From Clostridiaceae bacterium (GTDB lineage: Bacteria; Bacillota; Clostridia; Acetivibrionales; DTU013): a stretch of 5,519 nt of DNA. This document shows, in pieces, positions 1 to 5,350 of this stretch; the first letter of the stretch is position 1, and every line of letters starts with the position of its first letter. The position numbers were made by a program, and so were the translations under genes. The notes under the pieces were generated by a model, which saw only the letters and a program-made list of their open reading frames with translations, ran no database searches and was not told where the DNA came from. Location of the stretch: assembly GCA_012799845.1 (NCBI GenBank), contig JAAZKL010000338.1:1-5519 (forward strand), read 5' to 3'.

Positions 1-1
1 C

Positions 2-61
2 AAGGAGGTTATGGAGAAAATGGATGAATTAAATAAACAGGAGAAGGAAATGAGTTTTTAA
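2..61 (+). CDS. C-terminal end of an IspH-like (HMBPP reductase) reading frame, 5' part outside the window
   Basis: Seen: the frame entering from the left edge reads KEVMEKMDELNKQEKEMSF and stops at TAA 59-61. It is in the same frame as the S1 gene starting at 80, and the residues just after the stop (EAFENS) continue the linker before the first S1 repeat. Known: many Clostridia carry a bifunctional IspH-S1 protein in which the IspH domain, the [4Fe-4S] enzyme of the last MEP isoprenoid step, ends in an 'EV..KM' helix and passes through an acidic linker resembling 'FEEAFE' into S1 repeats. Inferred: these 19 residues are that helix and linker. None of the IspH catalytic residues lie in the window, so the identity rests on position and linker resemblance only. 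Alternative: a short leader peptide starting at ATG 20, with AGGAGG (3-8) as its ribosome binding site. Confidence 0.5.
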   Translation, partial: KEVMEKMDELNKQEKEMSF

Positions 62-79
62 GAAGCATTCGAAAACTCG

Positions 80-1267
80 ATGGTGACCCTGAGAAGCGGC
101 GAGATCGTAAAAGGAAGGATCATAGGCTTCAGCAATACTGAGGTCTTTGTCGATCTGGGCTACAAATCCGACGGTATCATTCCCGTAGATGAATTCTCGG
201 ACGATCCCGATTTCAAACCTGAGACCGGCATCAGTATCGGTGATGAGGTCGAGGTTTTCATTGTCAGGGTAAATGACGGAGAAGGCAACGTAATGCTTTC
301 AAAGAAAAAGGTCGACTCGATGCGCAGCATCGAAATGATAGAAGAGGCTTACAAAAGCAAAATTCCTGTGACCGGAAAAGTCGTGGAAGTCACCAATGGA
401 GGCGTTATAGTCAGTGTCAGCGGAGTCAGGGTCTTTGTGCCGGCTTCCCAGATCTCCGAAAGGTATGTCAGGGACCTCAGCGAATATCTGAAACAGACTG
501 TCGAGATCAGGATCATCGAGTTCAACAGGCAAAGAAGGAAGGTAGTCGGTTCGCGCAGGGCATTGCTGGCTGAAACCAGGGAGCAGATGGAAGAACAGCT
601 CTGGTCAAATATAGAGGTCGGCAGGAAATACACAGGTACGGTGAAAAGCCTGATGGATTTCGGCGCATTCGTAGATATCGGAGGAGTCGACGGTCTTGTA
701 CACGTTTCAGAAATGTCCTGGACAAAAGTCAAACATCCTTCGGAATTACTGAAGGTGGGCGACAGGGTCGAAGTGACAGTACTGGATTTTGACACCGAGA
801 AAAAGAGGATATCCCTGAGCATGAAAAAGGAAGAGGATAATCCGTGGTTCCGTGTATCGGAGAAATACAAAGCAGGAGATATCGTCAAAGGCACTGTTGT
901 CAGGCTCGTACCGTTCGGTGCGTTTATCGAACTTGAAAAAGGGCTGGACGGGCTCGTGCACATTTCGCAGATATCGAACGTCAGGATCGCCAAACCCGGA
1001 GATGTTCTGAAAACCGGACAGGAAGTCGAAGCGAAGATAATCGAGGTCAATGAGGAAACAAAGAAGATAAGTCTCTCCATAAAAGAGGTCAGCCCTATAG
1101 ATCCTGAGCCTGCCAAAAAGGAGCAGAAGGCTGAAGAGACACTGCCGGGTGAAACCAGGGATGAAAATCCGGAAACGGCAGCTGAAGAGGAGATCCCCAC
1201 AGAGCACAGGGAAGAGCTCAGCAACACCATTGGCGATGTGATAGGTTCACTGGACGAGAACAACTAA
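80..1267 (+). CDS. rpsA: Ribosomal protein S1-like RNA-binding protein, four S1 repeats (S1 part of a split IspH-S1 fusion)
   Basis: S1 binds mRNA at the 30S subunit and helps load it for initiation; in Firmicutes, S1-like proteins are shorter than the six-repeat enterobacterial form. Four S1 (OB-fold) repeats can be read at about residues 5-76, 94-162, 180-249 and 264-336. Repeats 3 and 4 carry the classic core (DFGAFVDI..VDGLVHVSEMS and PFGAFIEL..LDGLVHISQIS, then KKRISLS / KKISLS). Repeats 1 and 2 are divergent, as is usual for the N-terminal pair. Residues 337-395 form an acidic Glu/Pro-rich tail. ATG 80 is the first ATG after the in-frame TAA at 59-61, but no good Shine-Dalgarno precedes it: AAGAAG at 60-65 is 14 bases away. 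Translation may therefore depend on coupling to the upstream frame, on reinitiation, or on readthrough. The gene ends in a double TAA. The four-repeat S1 identity is very firm; the true start is uncertain. Confidence 0.93.
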   Translation: MVTLRSGEIVKGRIIGFSNTEVFVDLGYKSDGIIPVDEFSDDPDFKPETGISIGDEVEVFIVRVNDGEGNVMLSKKKVDSMRSIEMIEEAYKSKIPVTGKVVEVTNGGVIVSVSGVRVFVPASQISERYVRDLSEYLKQTVEIRIIEFNRQRRKVVGSRRALLAETREQMEEQLWSNIEVGRKYTGTVKSLMDFGAFVDIGGVDGLVHVSEMSWTKVKHPSELLKVGDRVEVTVLDFDTEKKRISLSMKKEEDNPWFRVSEKYKAGDIVKGTVVRLVPFGAFIELEKGLDGLVHISQISNVRIAKPGDVLKTGQEVEAKIIEVNEETKKISLSIKEVSPIDPEPAKKEQKAEETLPGETRDENPETAAEEEIPTEHREELSNTIGDVIGSLDENN

Positions 1268-1290
1268 TAAACAGGTGATCTGGCATTTTG

Positions 1291-1335
1291 AAAATGCAGG
1301 GCGCAAGTCTTGCATTTTTCAATTTATTTTATTTG
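1291..1335 (+). terminator. Rho-independent terminator after the S1 gene
   Basis: A 12-bp stem, AAAATGCAGGGC (1291-1302) with GTCTTGCATTTT (1307-1318), contains two G-U wobbles and closes on a GCAA tetraloop of the GNRA class. A T-rich run follows, to about 1335. It starts 23 bases after the S1 stop codon, so it ends the IspH-S1 transcript and separates it from cheR. A further copy of GCATTTT at 1283-1289 can pair with the left arm instead. Confidence 0.85.
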
Positions 1336-1367
1336 TTATCATTTAATTTTGATTTGGGGGACCGGTC

Positions 1368-2144
1368 ATGGAATATGAAGGTTTTAAAAAAGAGATACTG
1401 AAAATGTCGGATATCAACCTCAGCCTGTATAAGGAGAAGCAGATGAAGCGAAGGATAGATTCGCTCATCAGGAAGAACGGCTATGAAAATTATAAAGAGT
1501 ACGTACAGGCATTGAAGCAGGACAGCAATCAGTACAACGAGTTCATCAACTATCTGACCATCAATGTGTCTGAATTCTACCGTAACCCGGAGCAGTGGGA
1601 AGTGCTGAGGGACCAGATAATCCCGATGCTGCTCCAGAGATCGCCGGTGCTGAAGGTTTGGAGCACGGCATGCTCGACCGGCGACGAGCCATATACCCTT
1701 GCAATGGTGCTCAGCGAGCATATGCCGCTGAACAGGATAAAGATACTTGCCACCGACATAGACGTAGAGGCGCTGAAAAAGGCCAGGACAGGCGTATATT
1801 CGGCAAAAAGCCTGGAGAAACTGCCGGAGAAATATATCAGGAGTTTTTTCACAACGGACGGGAATTTATACCATGTGAAGGACGAACTAAAGCAATGCGT
1901 AGATTTCAGGCACATCAACCTCCTGAAGGATCCGTACCCCGGGAACTGCGACCTGATAGTATGCAGGAATGTGCTGATATATTTTACAGAAGAGGCAAAA
2001 TCCCAGATGTACGCGAAATTCAACAAGGCGCTGAAGGACCGGGGAGTATTGTTCATCGGCAGCACAGAGCAGATCATCATGTCAGCACGCTACAAACTGA
2101 CCCCTATAAAGACATTCTTCTATATCAAGGACGGCGATATCTGA
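1368..2144 (+). CDS. cheR: CheR-type chemotaxis protein methyltransferase
   Basis: CheR transfers methyl from S-adenosylmethionine to glutamates of chemoreceptors (MCPs), setting adaptation; it is cytoplasmic and works at the receptor arrays. The 258 residues match the usual length (B. subtilis CheR is about 256). An all-helical N-terminal domain covers about 1-75 and ends in TINVSEFYRN (64-73), equivalent to the TxxxTxFFR signature that carries the catalytic arginine. The Rossmann SAM domain shows WSTACSTGDEPYTLAM (98-113, motif I, usually WSAGCSTGEEPYSLAM), ATDID (128-132, the acidic ribose-binding strand), CRNVLIYF (199-206) and GSTE (231-234). ATG 1368 is preceded by GGGGGA (1356-1361) at good spacing. 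The terminator upstream separates it from the S1 gene, so its promoter should lie in the AT-rich 1319-1355, although no clear -35/-10 pair is visible. No other che, fli or mcp gene is in the window, so the partner receptor is unknown. dinB follows closely. Confidence 0.95.
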   Translation: MEYEGFKKEILKMSDINLSLYKEKQMKRRIDSLIRKNGYENYKEYVQALKQDSNQYNEFINYLTINVSEFYRNPEQWEVLRDQIIPMLLQRSPVLKVWSTACSTGDEPYTLAMVLSEHMPLNRIKILATDIDVEALKKARTGVYSAKSLEKLPEKYIRSFFTTDGNLYHVKDELKQCVDFRHINLLKDPYPGNCDLIVCRNVLIYFTEEAKSQMYAKFNKALKDRGVLFIGSTEQIIMSARYKLTPIKTFFYIKDGDI

Positions 2145-2156
2145 CATGCATCATGG

Positions 2157-2163
2157 AAGGTGA
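2157..2163 (+). promoter_or_regulatory. Ribosome binding site that fixes the dinB start
   Basis: AAGGTGA lies 8 bases before ATG 2172, a good Shine-Dalgarno distance. The alternative GTG at 2160 sits inside this motif and would have no usable site of its own, so the ATG is preferred. Confidence 0.6.
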
Positions 2164-2171
2164 AATATGAC

Positions 2172-3383
2172 ATGGTCAGGTCCGCGGGAAAAGTCATATT
2201 TCTGGTGGATATGAACGCATTTTTCATAACATGCGAAATGTCGGTCAATCCTGAACTGAAAGGCCGACCGGCCGCTGTTGCCGGCGACCCGAAAAACAGG
2301 TCGGGTATTATACTGGCAGCCAATTATGACGCCAGGGCTTACGGGGTAAAGACCACGATGCTCATACATGAAGCGCTGTCGATATGCCCGGGGCTGATAC
2401 TGGTGCCTCCCACCCGCGGTTTGTATGAGAAGAAATCCAGGGAGTTCATGCAGATACTGTCACGCTATTCGCCGGTGATCCAGAAAAACAGTATTGACGA
2501 AGCGTGGCTCGATCTTACCGGTTGTGAGAGGCTGTTCGGTGAACCAGTTCATACTGCGCAGCGCATCATGGATGAAATACGGTATGAACTGGACCTTTGG
2601 TGCTCGATAGGGATCTCGGAGAACAAATTCCTTGCCAAGATGGCTTCTGAAATGAAAAAGCCGCTGGGGATAACCGAGCTCTGGAAAGAAGACATACCGG
2701 CGAAGATGTGGCCTTTGAAAATTCGCCAGATGTACGGGATAGGACAGAAGACGGAGGAGAAGCTCAAAAGGATCGGCGTGCTGACCATCGGCGACCTGGC
2801 GCAGTGCGATGACAGGATGCTGAACGAACACTTCGGCAAATATGGACAGGAACTCAAAAGGCTGGCAAACGGGATCGACGATTCATCGGTGGACCCGGAA
2901 CCCAAAAGTGCCACCAGGTCGATAAGCAGGTCCACGACACTTGCAAAGGATATTACAGATATAGAGGATGCAAGGACCGTCCTTCTCAGCCTTGCTGAGG
3001 AAGTCGGGGAAGAAGCGAGGAGAAGCGACTTCAGGGGAAAATCGGTATCCATAGTGATACGCTATAGTGATTTCACCACGATCACCCGCCAGAAGACCAT
3101 AGTTCCGTCATTCCTTACGAAAGATATATACAGGACCGGAGTGGAACTGCTCAGTGAGAACTGGGACCGGAGAAGGCCGGTCAGGCTTCTGGGGATCGGC
3201 ATCTCAAACATCGATGAGGAAATGCCGGTGCAGCTCAGCATATTCGACATAAATGAAGAACTGCCCGACACGGTGAAGAAGGAAGAAAAGCTTGAGAGAG
3301 CGATAGACAGCATCAGGTCGCGCTTCGGCAGCGATATGGTGAAAAGGGCGGCATTAGTGGAAAAAAAGACGCCGGATGCCTGA
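2172..3383 (+). CDS. dinB: DNA polymerase IV (DinB, Y-family translesion polymerase)
   Basis: Copies past damaged bases with low fidelity and without proofreading, recruited by the sliding clamp. With ATG 2172 the protein has 403 residues, within the family range. Palm and fingers: VDMNAFF (12-18) carries the first metal-binding Asp and the aromatic steric gate (second Phe); RPAAV then AANYDARAYGVKTTM match the fingers; SIDEAWLD supplies the catalytic pair Asp109-Glu110. Thumb: a helix-hairpin-helix, MYGIGQKTEEKLKRIGVLTI, lies at about 187-206. Little finger: about 240-350, starting near KSATRSISRSTT. QLSIFD (354-359) fits the beta-clamp-binding consensus QLxLF and is followed by a C-terminal helix (AIDSIRSRFG) common in Clostridial homologues. 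GTG 2160 would add four residues. The gene starts 27 bases after the cheR stop with no terminator between, so the two are probably co-transcribed. No SOS box (CGAAC-N4-GTTCG type) is visible upstream. Every key catalytic residue is present. Confidence 0.95.
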   Translation: MVRSAGKVIFLVDMNAFFITCEMSVNPELKGRPAAVAGDPKNRSGIILAANYDARAYGVKTTMLIHEALSICPGLILVPPTRGLYEKKSREFMQILSRYSPVIQKNSIDEAWLDLTGCERLFGEPVHTAQRIMDEIRYELDLWCSIGISENKFLAKMASEMKKPLGITELWKEDIPAKMWPLKIRQMYGIGQKTEEKLKRIGVLTIGDLAQCDDRMLNEHFGKYGQELKRLANGIDDSSVDPEPKSATRSISRSTTLAKDITDIEDARTVLLSLAEEVGEEARRSDFRGKSVSIVIRYSDFTTITRQKTIVPSFLTKDIYRTGVELLSENWDRRRPVRLLGIGISNIDEEMPVQLSIFDINEELPDTVKKEEKLERAIDSIRSRFGSDMVKRAALVEKKTPDA

Positions 3384-3407
3384 ATGTTGTCAAAAAGCAT
3401 TTACTGA

Positions 3408-3608
3408 AGGCTTCAATACCTGATATACATCCCGAGTGCTGATGGTATGCGCGAGGGCTGGGGTGAGAAATCAGGGACAAGAGAATACCTGCGGAAAAGG
3501 AACATGGAGATCAGGGCCAGGTTCCGCGCAGGATCGCCGATCGATCAGCTTACAGAAGTGTTCTGTCTCTCATATGACAGCATAAAGAAAATAGTCTATT
3601 CAAGATAA
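3408..3608 (+). pseudogene. Remnant of a CD3324-family / Mor-like helix-turn-helix small protein, N-terminus missing
   Basis: The frame between TGA 3405 and TAA 3606 reads LQYLIYIPSADGMREGWGEKSG, then TREYLRKRNMEIRARFRAG, then SPIDQLTEVFCLSYDSIKKIVYSR. This resembles from memory the C-terminal two thirds of small (about 90-residue) Clostridial proteins named CD3324 family: a YIP strand, a W-G-x-x-S-G motif, then a Mor-like helix-turn-helix ending in 'LS..SI.KIVY'. The resemblance begins before the only ATG (3447, which would give 53 residues), and that ATG has no Shine-Dalgarno. The N-terminal helix is absent: a stop lies at 3405 and dinB ends at 3383. In the +1 frame a stretch KKHLLK just upstream could be its residue, implying a frameshift near 3405. 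A short functional protein started at 3447 cannot be excluded. The family role is unproven; DNA binding is inferred from the fold. Confidence 0.55.
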
Positions 3609-3613
3609 CATCC

Positions 3614-3651
3614 TGCACAAACCCGGTGGGAATGACCATCGGGTTTGTGCA
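3614..3651 (+). terminator. Long hairpin behind dinB and the remnant gene; possible terminator without U-tract
   Basis: TGCACAAACCCGGTGG (3614-3629) pairs over all 16 positions, with one G-U, with CCATCGGGTTTGTGCA (3636-3651) around a six-base loop GAATGA. It sits five bases after the stop of the remnant frame, where a terminator is expected. Neither strand shows a T-run next to the stem, so intrinsic termination by the standard mechanism is doubtful. An RNA-stabilising 3' hairpin or a repeat element is equally possible. The stretch from here to the next gene (3652-3759) shows nothing else convincing. Confidence 0.5.
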
Positions 3652-3759
3652 ATGAACAGCTGATGGGTATCTGCGATTCTTTAAATGTCGGAGTTGCAGC
3701 TTCAGTGATCATCTATGAGATCAGCATGAAGAAACAAGTAAAAGGATGTGGGAAGAATT

Positions 3760-4692
3760 ATGGCATTTACGAGGAAAGCTTATGAAGATGGGGATTTTGT
3801 CAGAATAAGAGATTTTCTCAAGTACTCTTTATTCAAAGATCCATCCCTGAAAAACTGGCTGATCGACCGCTGGAATTTCGGCAGATATTTCAGCCAGACC
3901 ATGCATGGAACCTTTGATACCTGGCCTGAAACCGTTGGGATCTGGGAAGATGAAAATGGTGAGATCGTTGCAGTTGTCAATTCCGAGGGCGAAGTTATAA
4001 ACACGAAAGCAGGCAATGCTTTCCTGCAACTGGGAAACAGTAATTTTTCCGATGGTTTTCTAAGCGAACTGATAGATTACGCAGAAAGAAATCTGGCGCT
4101 GACAACTGATGAAGGAACGTACATCAATGTGTTTGCCGATGAGGATGCGTTTCAAATCCAGGAATTGCTCAAAGAAAGGGACTATACACTTTTGGAGTGG
4201 AAAGATCCGATGTCCTGCTTGGATGTTTCAGACTGTTTTAAGGTAGAACTGCCTGAAGGGTTCAGGATAGCAGATGCAAATGAAGTCAGTGACTGGCATA
4301 AAGGCTTTGCCCATGGCCGCGCATTTGGCTATTACAAGAATGATCGTCCGGATGACGACATGGCCGAACTCTGTTACCGGGCATTGAGAAATGCTCCTGA
4401 CTACCATCCGGAACCGGATCTGTCAATCATTGACATGAACGGAGAGATCGCTTCTTTTGCGGGCGTCTGGTATGATGACATGAATAAGATCGGAATACTG
4501 GAACCGGTAGGGACGATACCGAAATACAGGAGGATGGGCCTTGCTAAAGCTGTGGTTCACGCAGCGATAAACAAAGCGGTCGAAATGGGCGCAAAAAGGA
4601 TCTATGTCGGCTCAGATCAGCAGTTTTATCTTTCGTTGGGATTTAAGGTGATGTATTACAAGCAGATCTGGCAGAAGAAGCTGCGTGACTGA
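3760..4692 (+). CDS. GNAT-family N-acetyltransferase, two-domain form
   Basis: GNAT enzymes move an acetyl group from acetyl-CoA to an amine of a small molecule, antibiotic or protein; the substrate cannot be read here. With ATG 3760 the protein has 310 residues, about twice a single GNAT fold. The C-terminal half (about 165-305) is a recognisable catalytic domain: ASFAGVWYDD (strand beta4), EPVGTIPKYRRMGLAKAVV (248-266) with the pyrophosphate-binding loop R-R-M-G-L-A, then AAINKAVEMGAKRIYVGSD and a C-terminal YLSLGFKVMYY, the usual 'Y.slGF' motif. The N-terminal half (1-150) has GNAT-like order (GIWEDENGEIVAVVNSEGE) but no acetyl-CoA loop, so it is probably a degenerate second domain. There is no signal peptide or membrane segment. 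GTG 3748 could add four residues; ATG 3760 is preferred, with GGGAAG (3750-3755) just upstream at rather short spacing. It is likely monocistronic, since a hairpin lies before it and a weak terminator after. Confidence 0.88.
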   Translation: MAFTRKAYEDGDFVRIRDFLKYSLFKDPSLKNWLIDRWNFGRYFSQTMHGTFDTWPETVGIWEDENGEIVAVVNSEGEVINTKAGNAFLQLGNSNFSDGFLSELIDYAERNLALTTDEGTYINVFADEDAFQIQELLKERDYTLLEWKDPMSCLDVSDCFKVELPEGFRIADANEVSDWHKGFAHGRAFGYYKNDRPDDDMAELCYRALRNAPDYHPEPDLSIIDMNGEIASFAGVWYDDMNKIGILEPVGTIPKYRRMGLAKAVVHAAINKAVEMGAKRIYVGSDQQFYLSLGFKVMYYKQIWQKKLRD

Positions 4693-4696
4693 AGAA

Positions 4697-4716
4697 AACC
4701 GGCGGACGGTTCTTTT
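4697..4716 (+). terminator. Weak intrinsic terminator after the GNAT gene
   Basis: AACCG (4697-4701), loop GCGGA, CGGTT (4707-4711) form a 5-bp G/C-rich stem, with CTTTTG directly behind. The A-rich left flank (GAAGAA) can extend pairing to the T-run with a bulge. It begins four bases after the GNAT stop codon, where a terminator belongs. The stem is short. Confidence 0.45.
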
Positions 4717-4776
4717 GATATAGTTGTCAGTTGAACTGCCTCCTGATGATTTTCACGAGAACACACAATGGATTAC

Positions 4777-4816
4777 TTCCCTTGGAGATATAGTATTTCC
4801 CTGGGAAATATAGGGC
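4777..4816. repeat. 20-bp imperfect tandem repeat with internal palindrome
   Basis: TTCCCTTGGAGATATAGTAT (4777-4796) is followed directly by TTCCCTGGGAAATATAGGGC (4797-4816), with 15 of 20 positions equal. The junction creates a perfect 8-bp-arm palindrome TATTTCCC-T-GGGAAATA (4794-4810). The block ends exactly where the MITE-like element starts. Confidence 0.65.
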
Positions 4817-4975
4817 AGGGTGTACAAAATTTTGAGTGTTGTGTGTTTAATTGGCTGCGCTATCAAAAGGCAAGTTACATAATGAGGTCTATTCAAAATT
4901 ATGACAACTAATTTATTGAAAAAATTCAAAATGCCGTCTGTTTTGGCTTGCAACAATCCAATTTTTGTACACCCT
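4817..4975. mobile_element. MITE-like 159-bp element with 25-bp terminal inverted repeats
   Basis: The left end (4817-4841) and the reverse complement of the right end (4951-4975) agree at 22 of 25 positions, including an unbroken outer AGGGTGTACAAAA. The AT-rich interior has no credible gene, so this has the form of a non-autonomous miniature inverted-repeat element, or of an IS remnant deleted internally. TIRs beginning TGTAC and the local direct repeats recall IS21- or IS256-type ends, but the family cannot be assigned by eye. No clear target-site duplication is seen: left flank ATATAGGGC, right flank CCTCTTC. Part of the right end is repeated further outward. Confidence 0.55.
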
Positions 4976-5022
4976 CCTCTTCTTTTTGTACACTCTCCTC
5001 TTCTTTGTACACCCTCCTCTTC
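4962..5022. repeat. Three 19-21-bp tandem repeats with TGTACA cores
   Basis: The unit is TTTTTGTACAC(C/T)CTCCTCTTC: copies at 4962-4982 (21 bp), 4983-5003 (21 bp) and 5004-5022 (19 bp, two T fewer). The first copy overlaps the outer half of the right inverted repeat of the MITE-like element, so the array looks like amplification of that tip plus seven bases of flank. The TGTACA palindromes start at 4966, 4987 and 5006, about two helical turns apart. Confidence 0.85.
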
Positions 5023-5060
5023 TGATCGGACAATGCCACGGCGGCATAAAGAAAGTTAAA

Positions 5061-5135
5061 AAATCAGGCACTATTAGCTTGCAGTAATTCAGGCATTATT
5101 AGTTTGCAGTAATTCAGGTGCTATCAGCTTGCCGT
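5061..5135. repeat. Three 25-bp tandem repeats
   Basis: Copies at 5061-5085, 5086-5110 and 5111-5135 follow each other with no gap. The shared core is TCAGGCA-TATTAG-TTGCAGT, with one to a few substitutions per copy (copy 3 has GGTGCTATCAG and GCCGT). A fourth copy starts (AATTT) but breaks off at 5140. The array is unrelated in sequence to the TGTACA array 38 bases upstream. Confidence 0.85.
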
Positions 5136-5171
5136 AATTTTGGTACAAAATCCTCCCGGACTTTTCCCACA

Positions 5172-5199
5172 GACTTACTCCTCCGGACTTACTCCTCTG
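5172..5199. repeat. Two 14-bp tandem repeats
   Basis: GACTTACTCCTCCG (5172-5185) is followed by GACTTACTCCTCTG (5186-5199), 13 of 14 identical. Degenerate starts of the same motif flank it: GGACTT at 5158 and GGGCTT at 5199. On the minus strand the units are rich in GAGGAG. Confidence 0.7.
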
Positions 5200-5213
5200 G
5201 GCTTTTTTCAAAA

Positions 5214-5327
5214 GTCTCGGATCGTACCAGTGTCTGCCTGTGTCTGAACAGTGCCGGTTCCTTTGATGATGTCATCATCCACGTCTCGAACCGTCCCCGA
5301 GTCTGCCTGTGTCTGAACAGCGTACCG
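5214..5327. repeat. 69-bp-period direct repeat
   Basis: GTCTGCCTGTGTCTGAACAG occurs identically at 5232-5251 and 5301-5320. Similarity extends left to GTCTCG (5214 and 5283) with scattered changes, giving about 44 bp per copy at a period of 69. The spacer between copies holds the palindrome at 5265-5279. The period is a multiple of three, so a frame stays open across both copies, but no gene is recognised. Confidence 0.75.
5255..5293. repeat. Nested palindrome inside the 69-bp repeat
   Basis: An outer stem CGGTTC (5255-5260) / GAACCG (5288-5293) encloses a perfect palindrome GATGATG-T-CATCATC (5265-5279). It could form a cruciform in DNA, or in RNA a hairpin with a shortened tip. There is no T-run, so it is not a terminator. 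A role as a protein-binding site is possible but unsupported. Confidence 0.55.
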
Positions 5328-5350
5328 GATTTCAAACTTGTTTAAAACGT

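Noticed and set aside
2..13. AAGGAGG followed by ATG at 11 as a normal gene start
   Set aside because: Only two bases separate the motif from the ATG, and the bases read naturally as Lys-Glu-Val of the incoming frame. ATG 20 would be better spaced but yields only 13 residues.
59..61. Stop codon reassignment (TAA read as an amino acid)
   Set aside because: The S1 gene itself ends in a tandem TAA TAA, so TAA acts as a stop in this genome.
349..1263. 304-codon open frame on the minus strand opposite the S1 gene
   Set aside because: It is Ser/Thr/Phe-rich, has no family motifs and mirrors a gene with strong codon bias; a shadow of the S1 gene.
1595..2170. 191-codon plus-strand frame inside cheR
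   Set aside because: cheR is unmistakable in another frame, and this frame shows no motif or separate ribosome binding site.
3663..3785. 40-codon frame overlapping the GNAT start
   Set aside because: No ribosome binding site, no recognisable sequence, and it overlaps the better-supported GNAT start.
4753..4956. 67-codon minus-strand frame (TTG start) across the MITE-like element
   Set aside because: It faintly recalls the N-terminal region of some DDE transposases (FNKLVVIILNRPHYV), but it runs through both the inverted-repeat interior and the flanking tandem repeat, has a poor start and no catalytic residues. Not enough for a gene call.
4962..5135. CRISPR array
   Set aside because: The repeats are directly adjacent with no unique spacers between them, and no cas gene is present.
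5118..5345. 75-codon plus-strand frame (GTG start) through the repeats
   Set aside because: It starts inside a 25-bp repeat copy without a ribosome binding site, and its openness across the 69-bp repeat follows from the period being a multiple of three.
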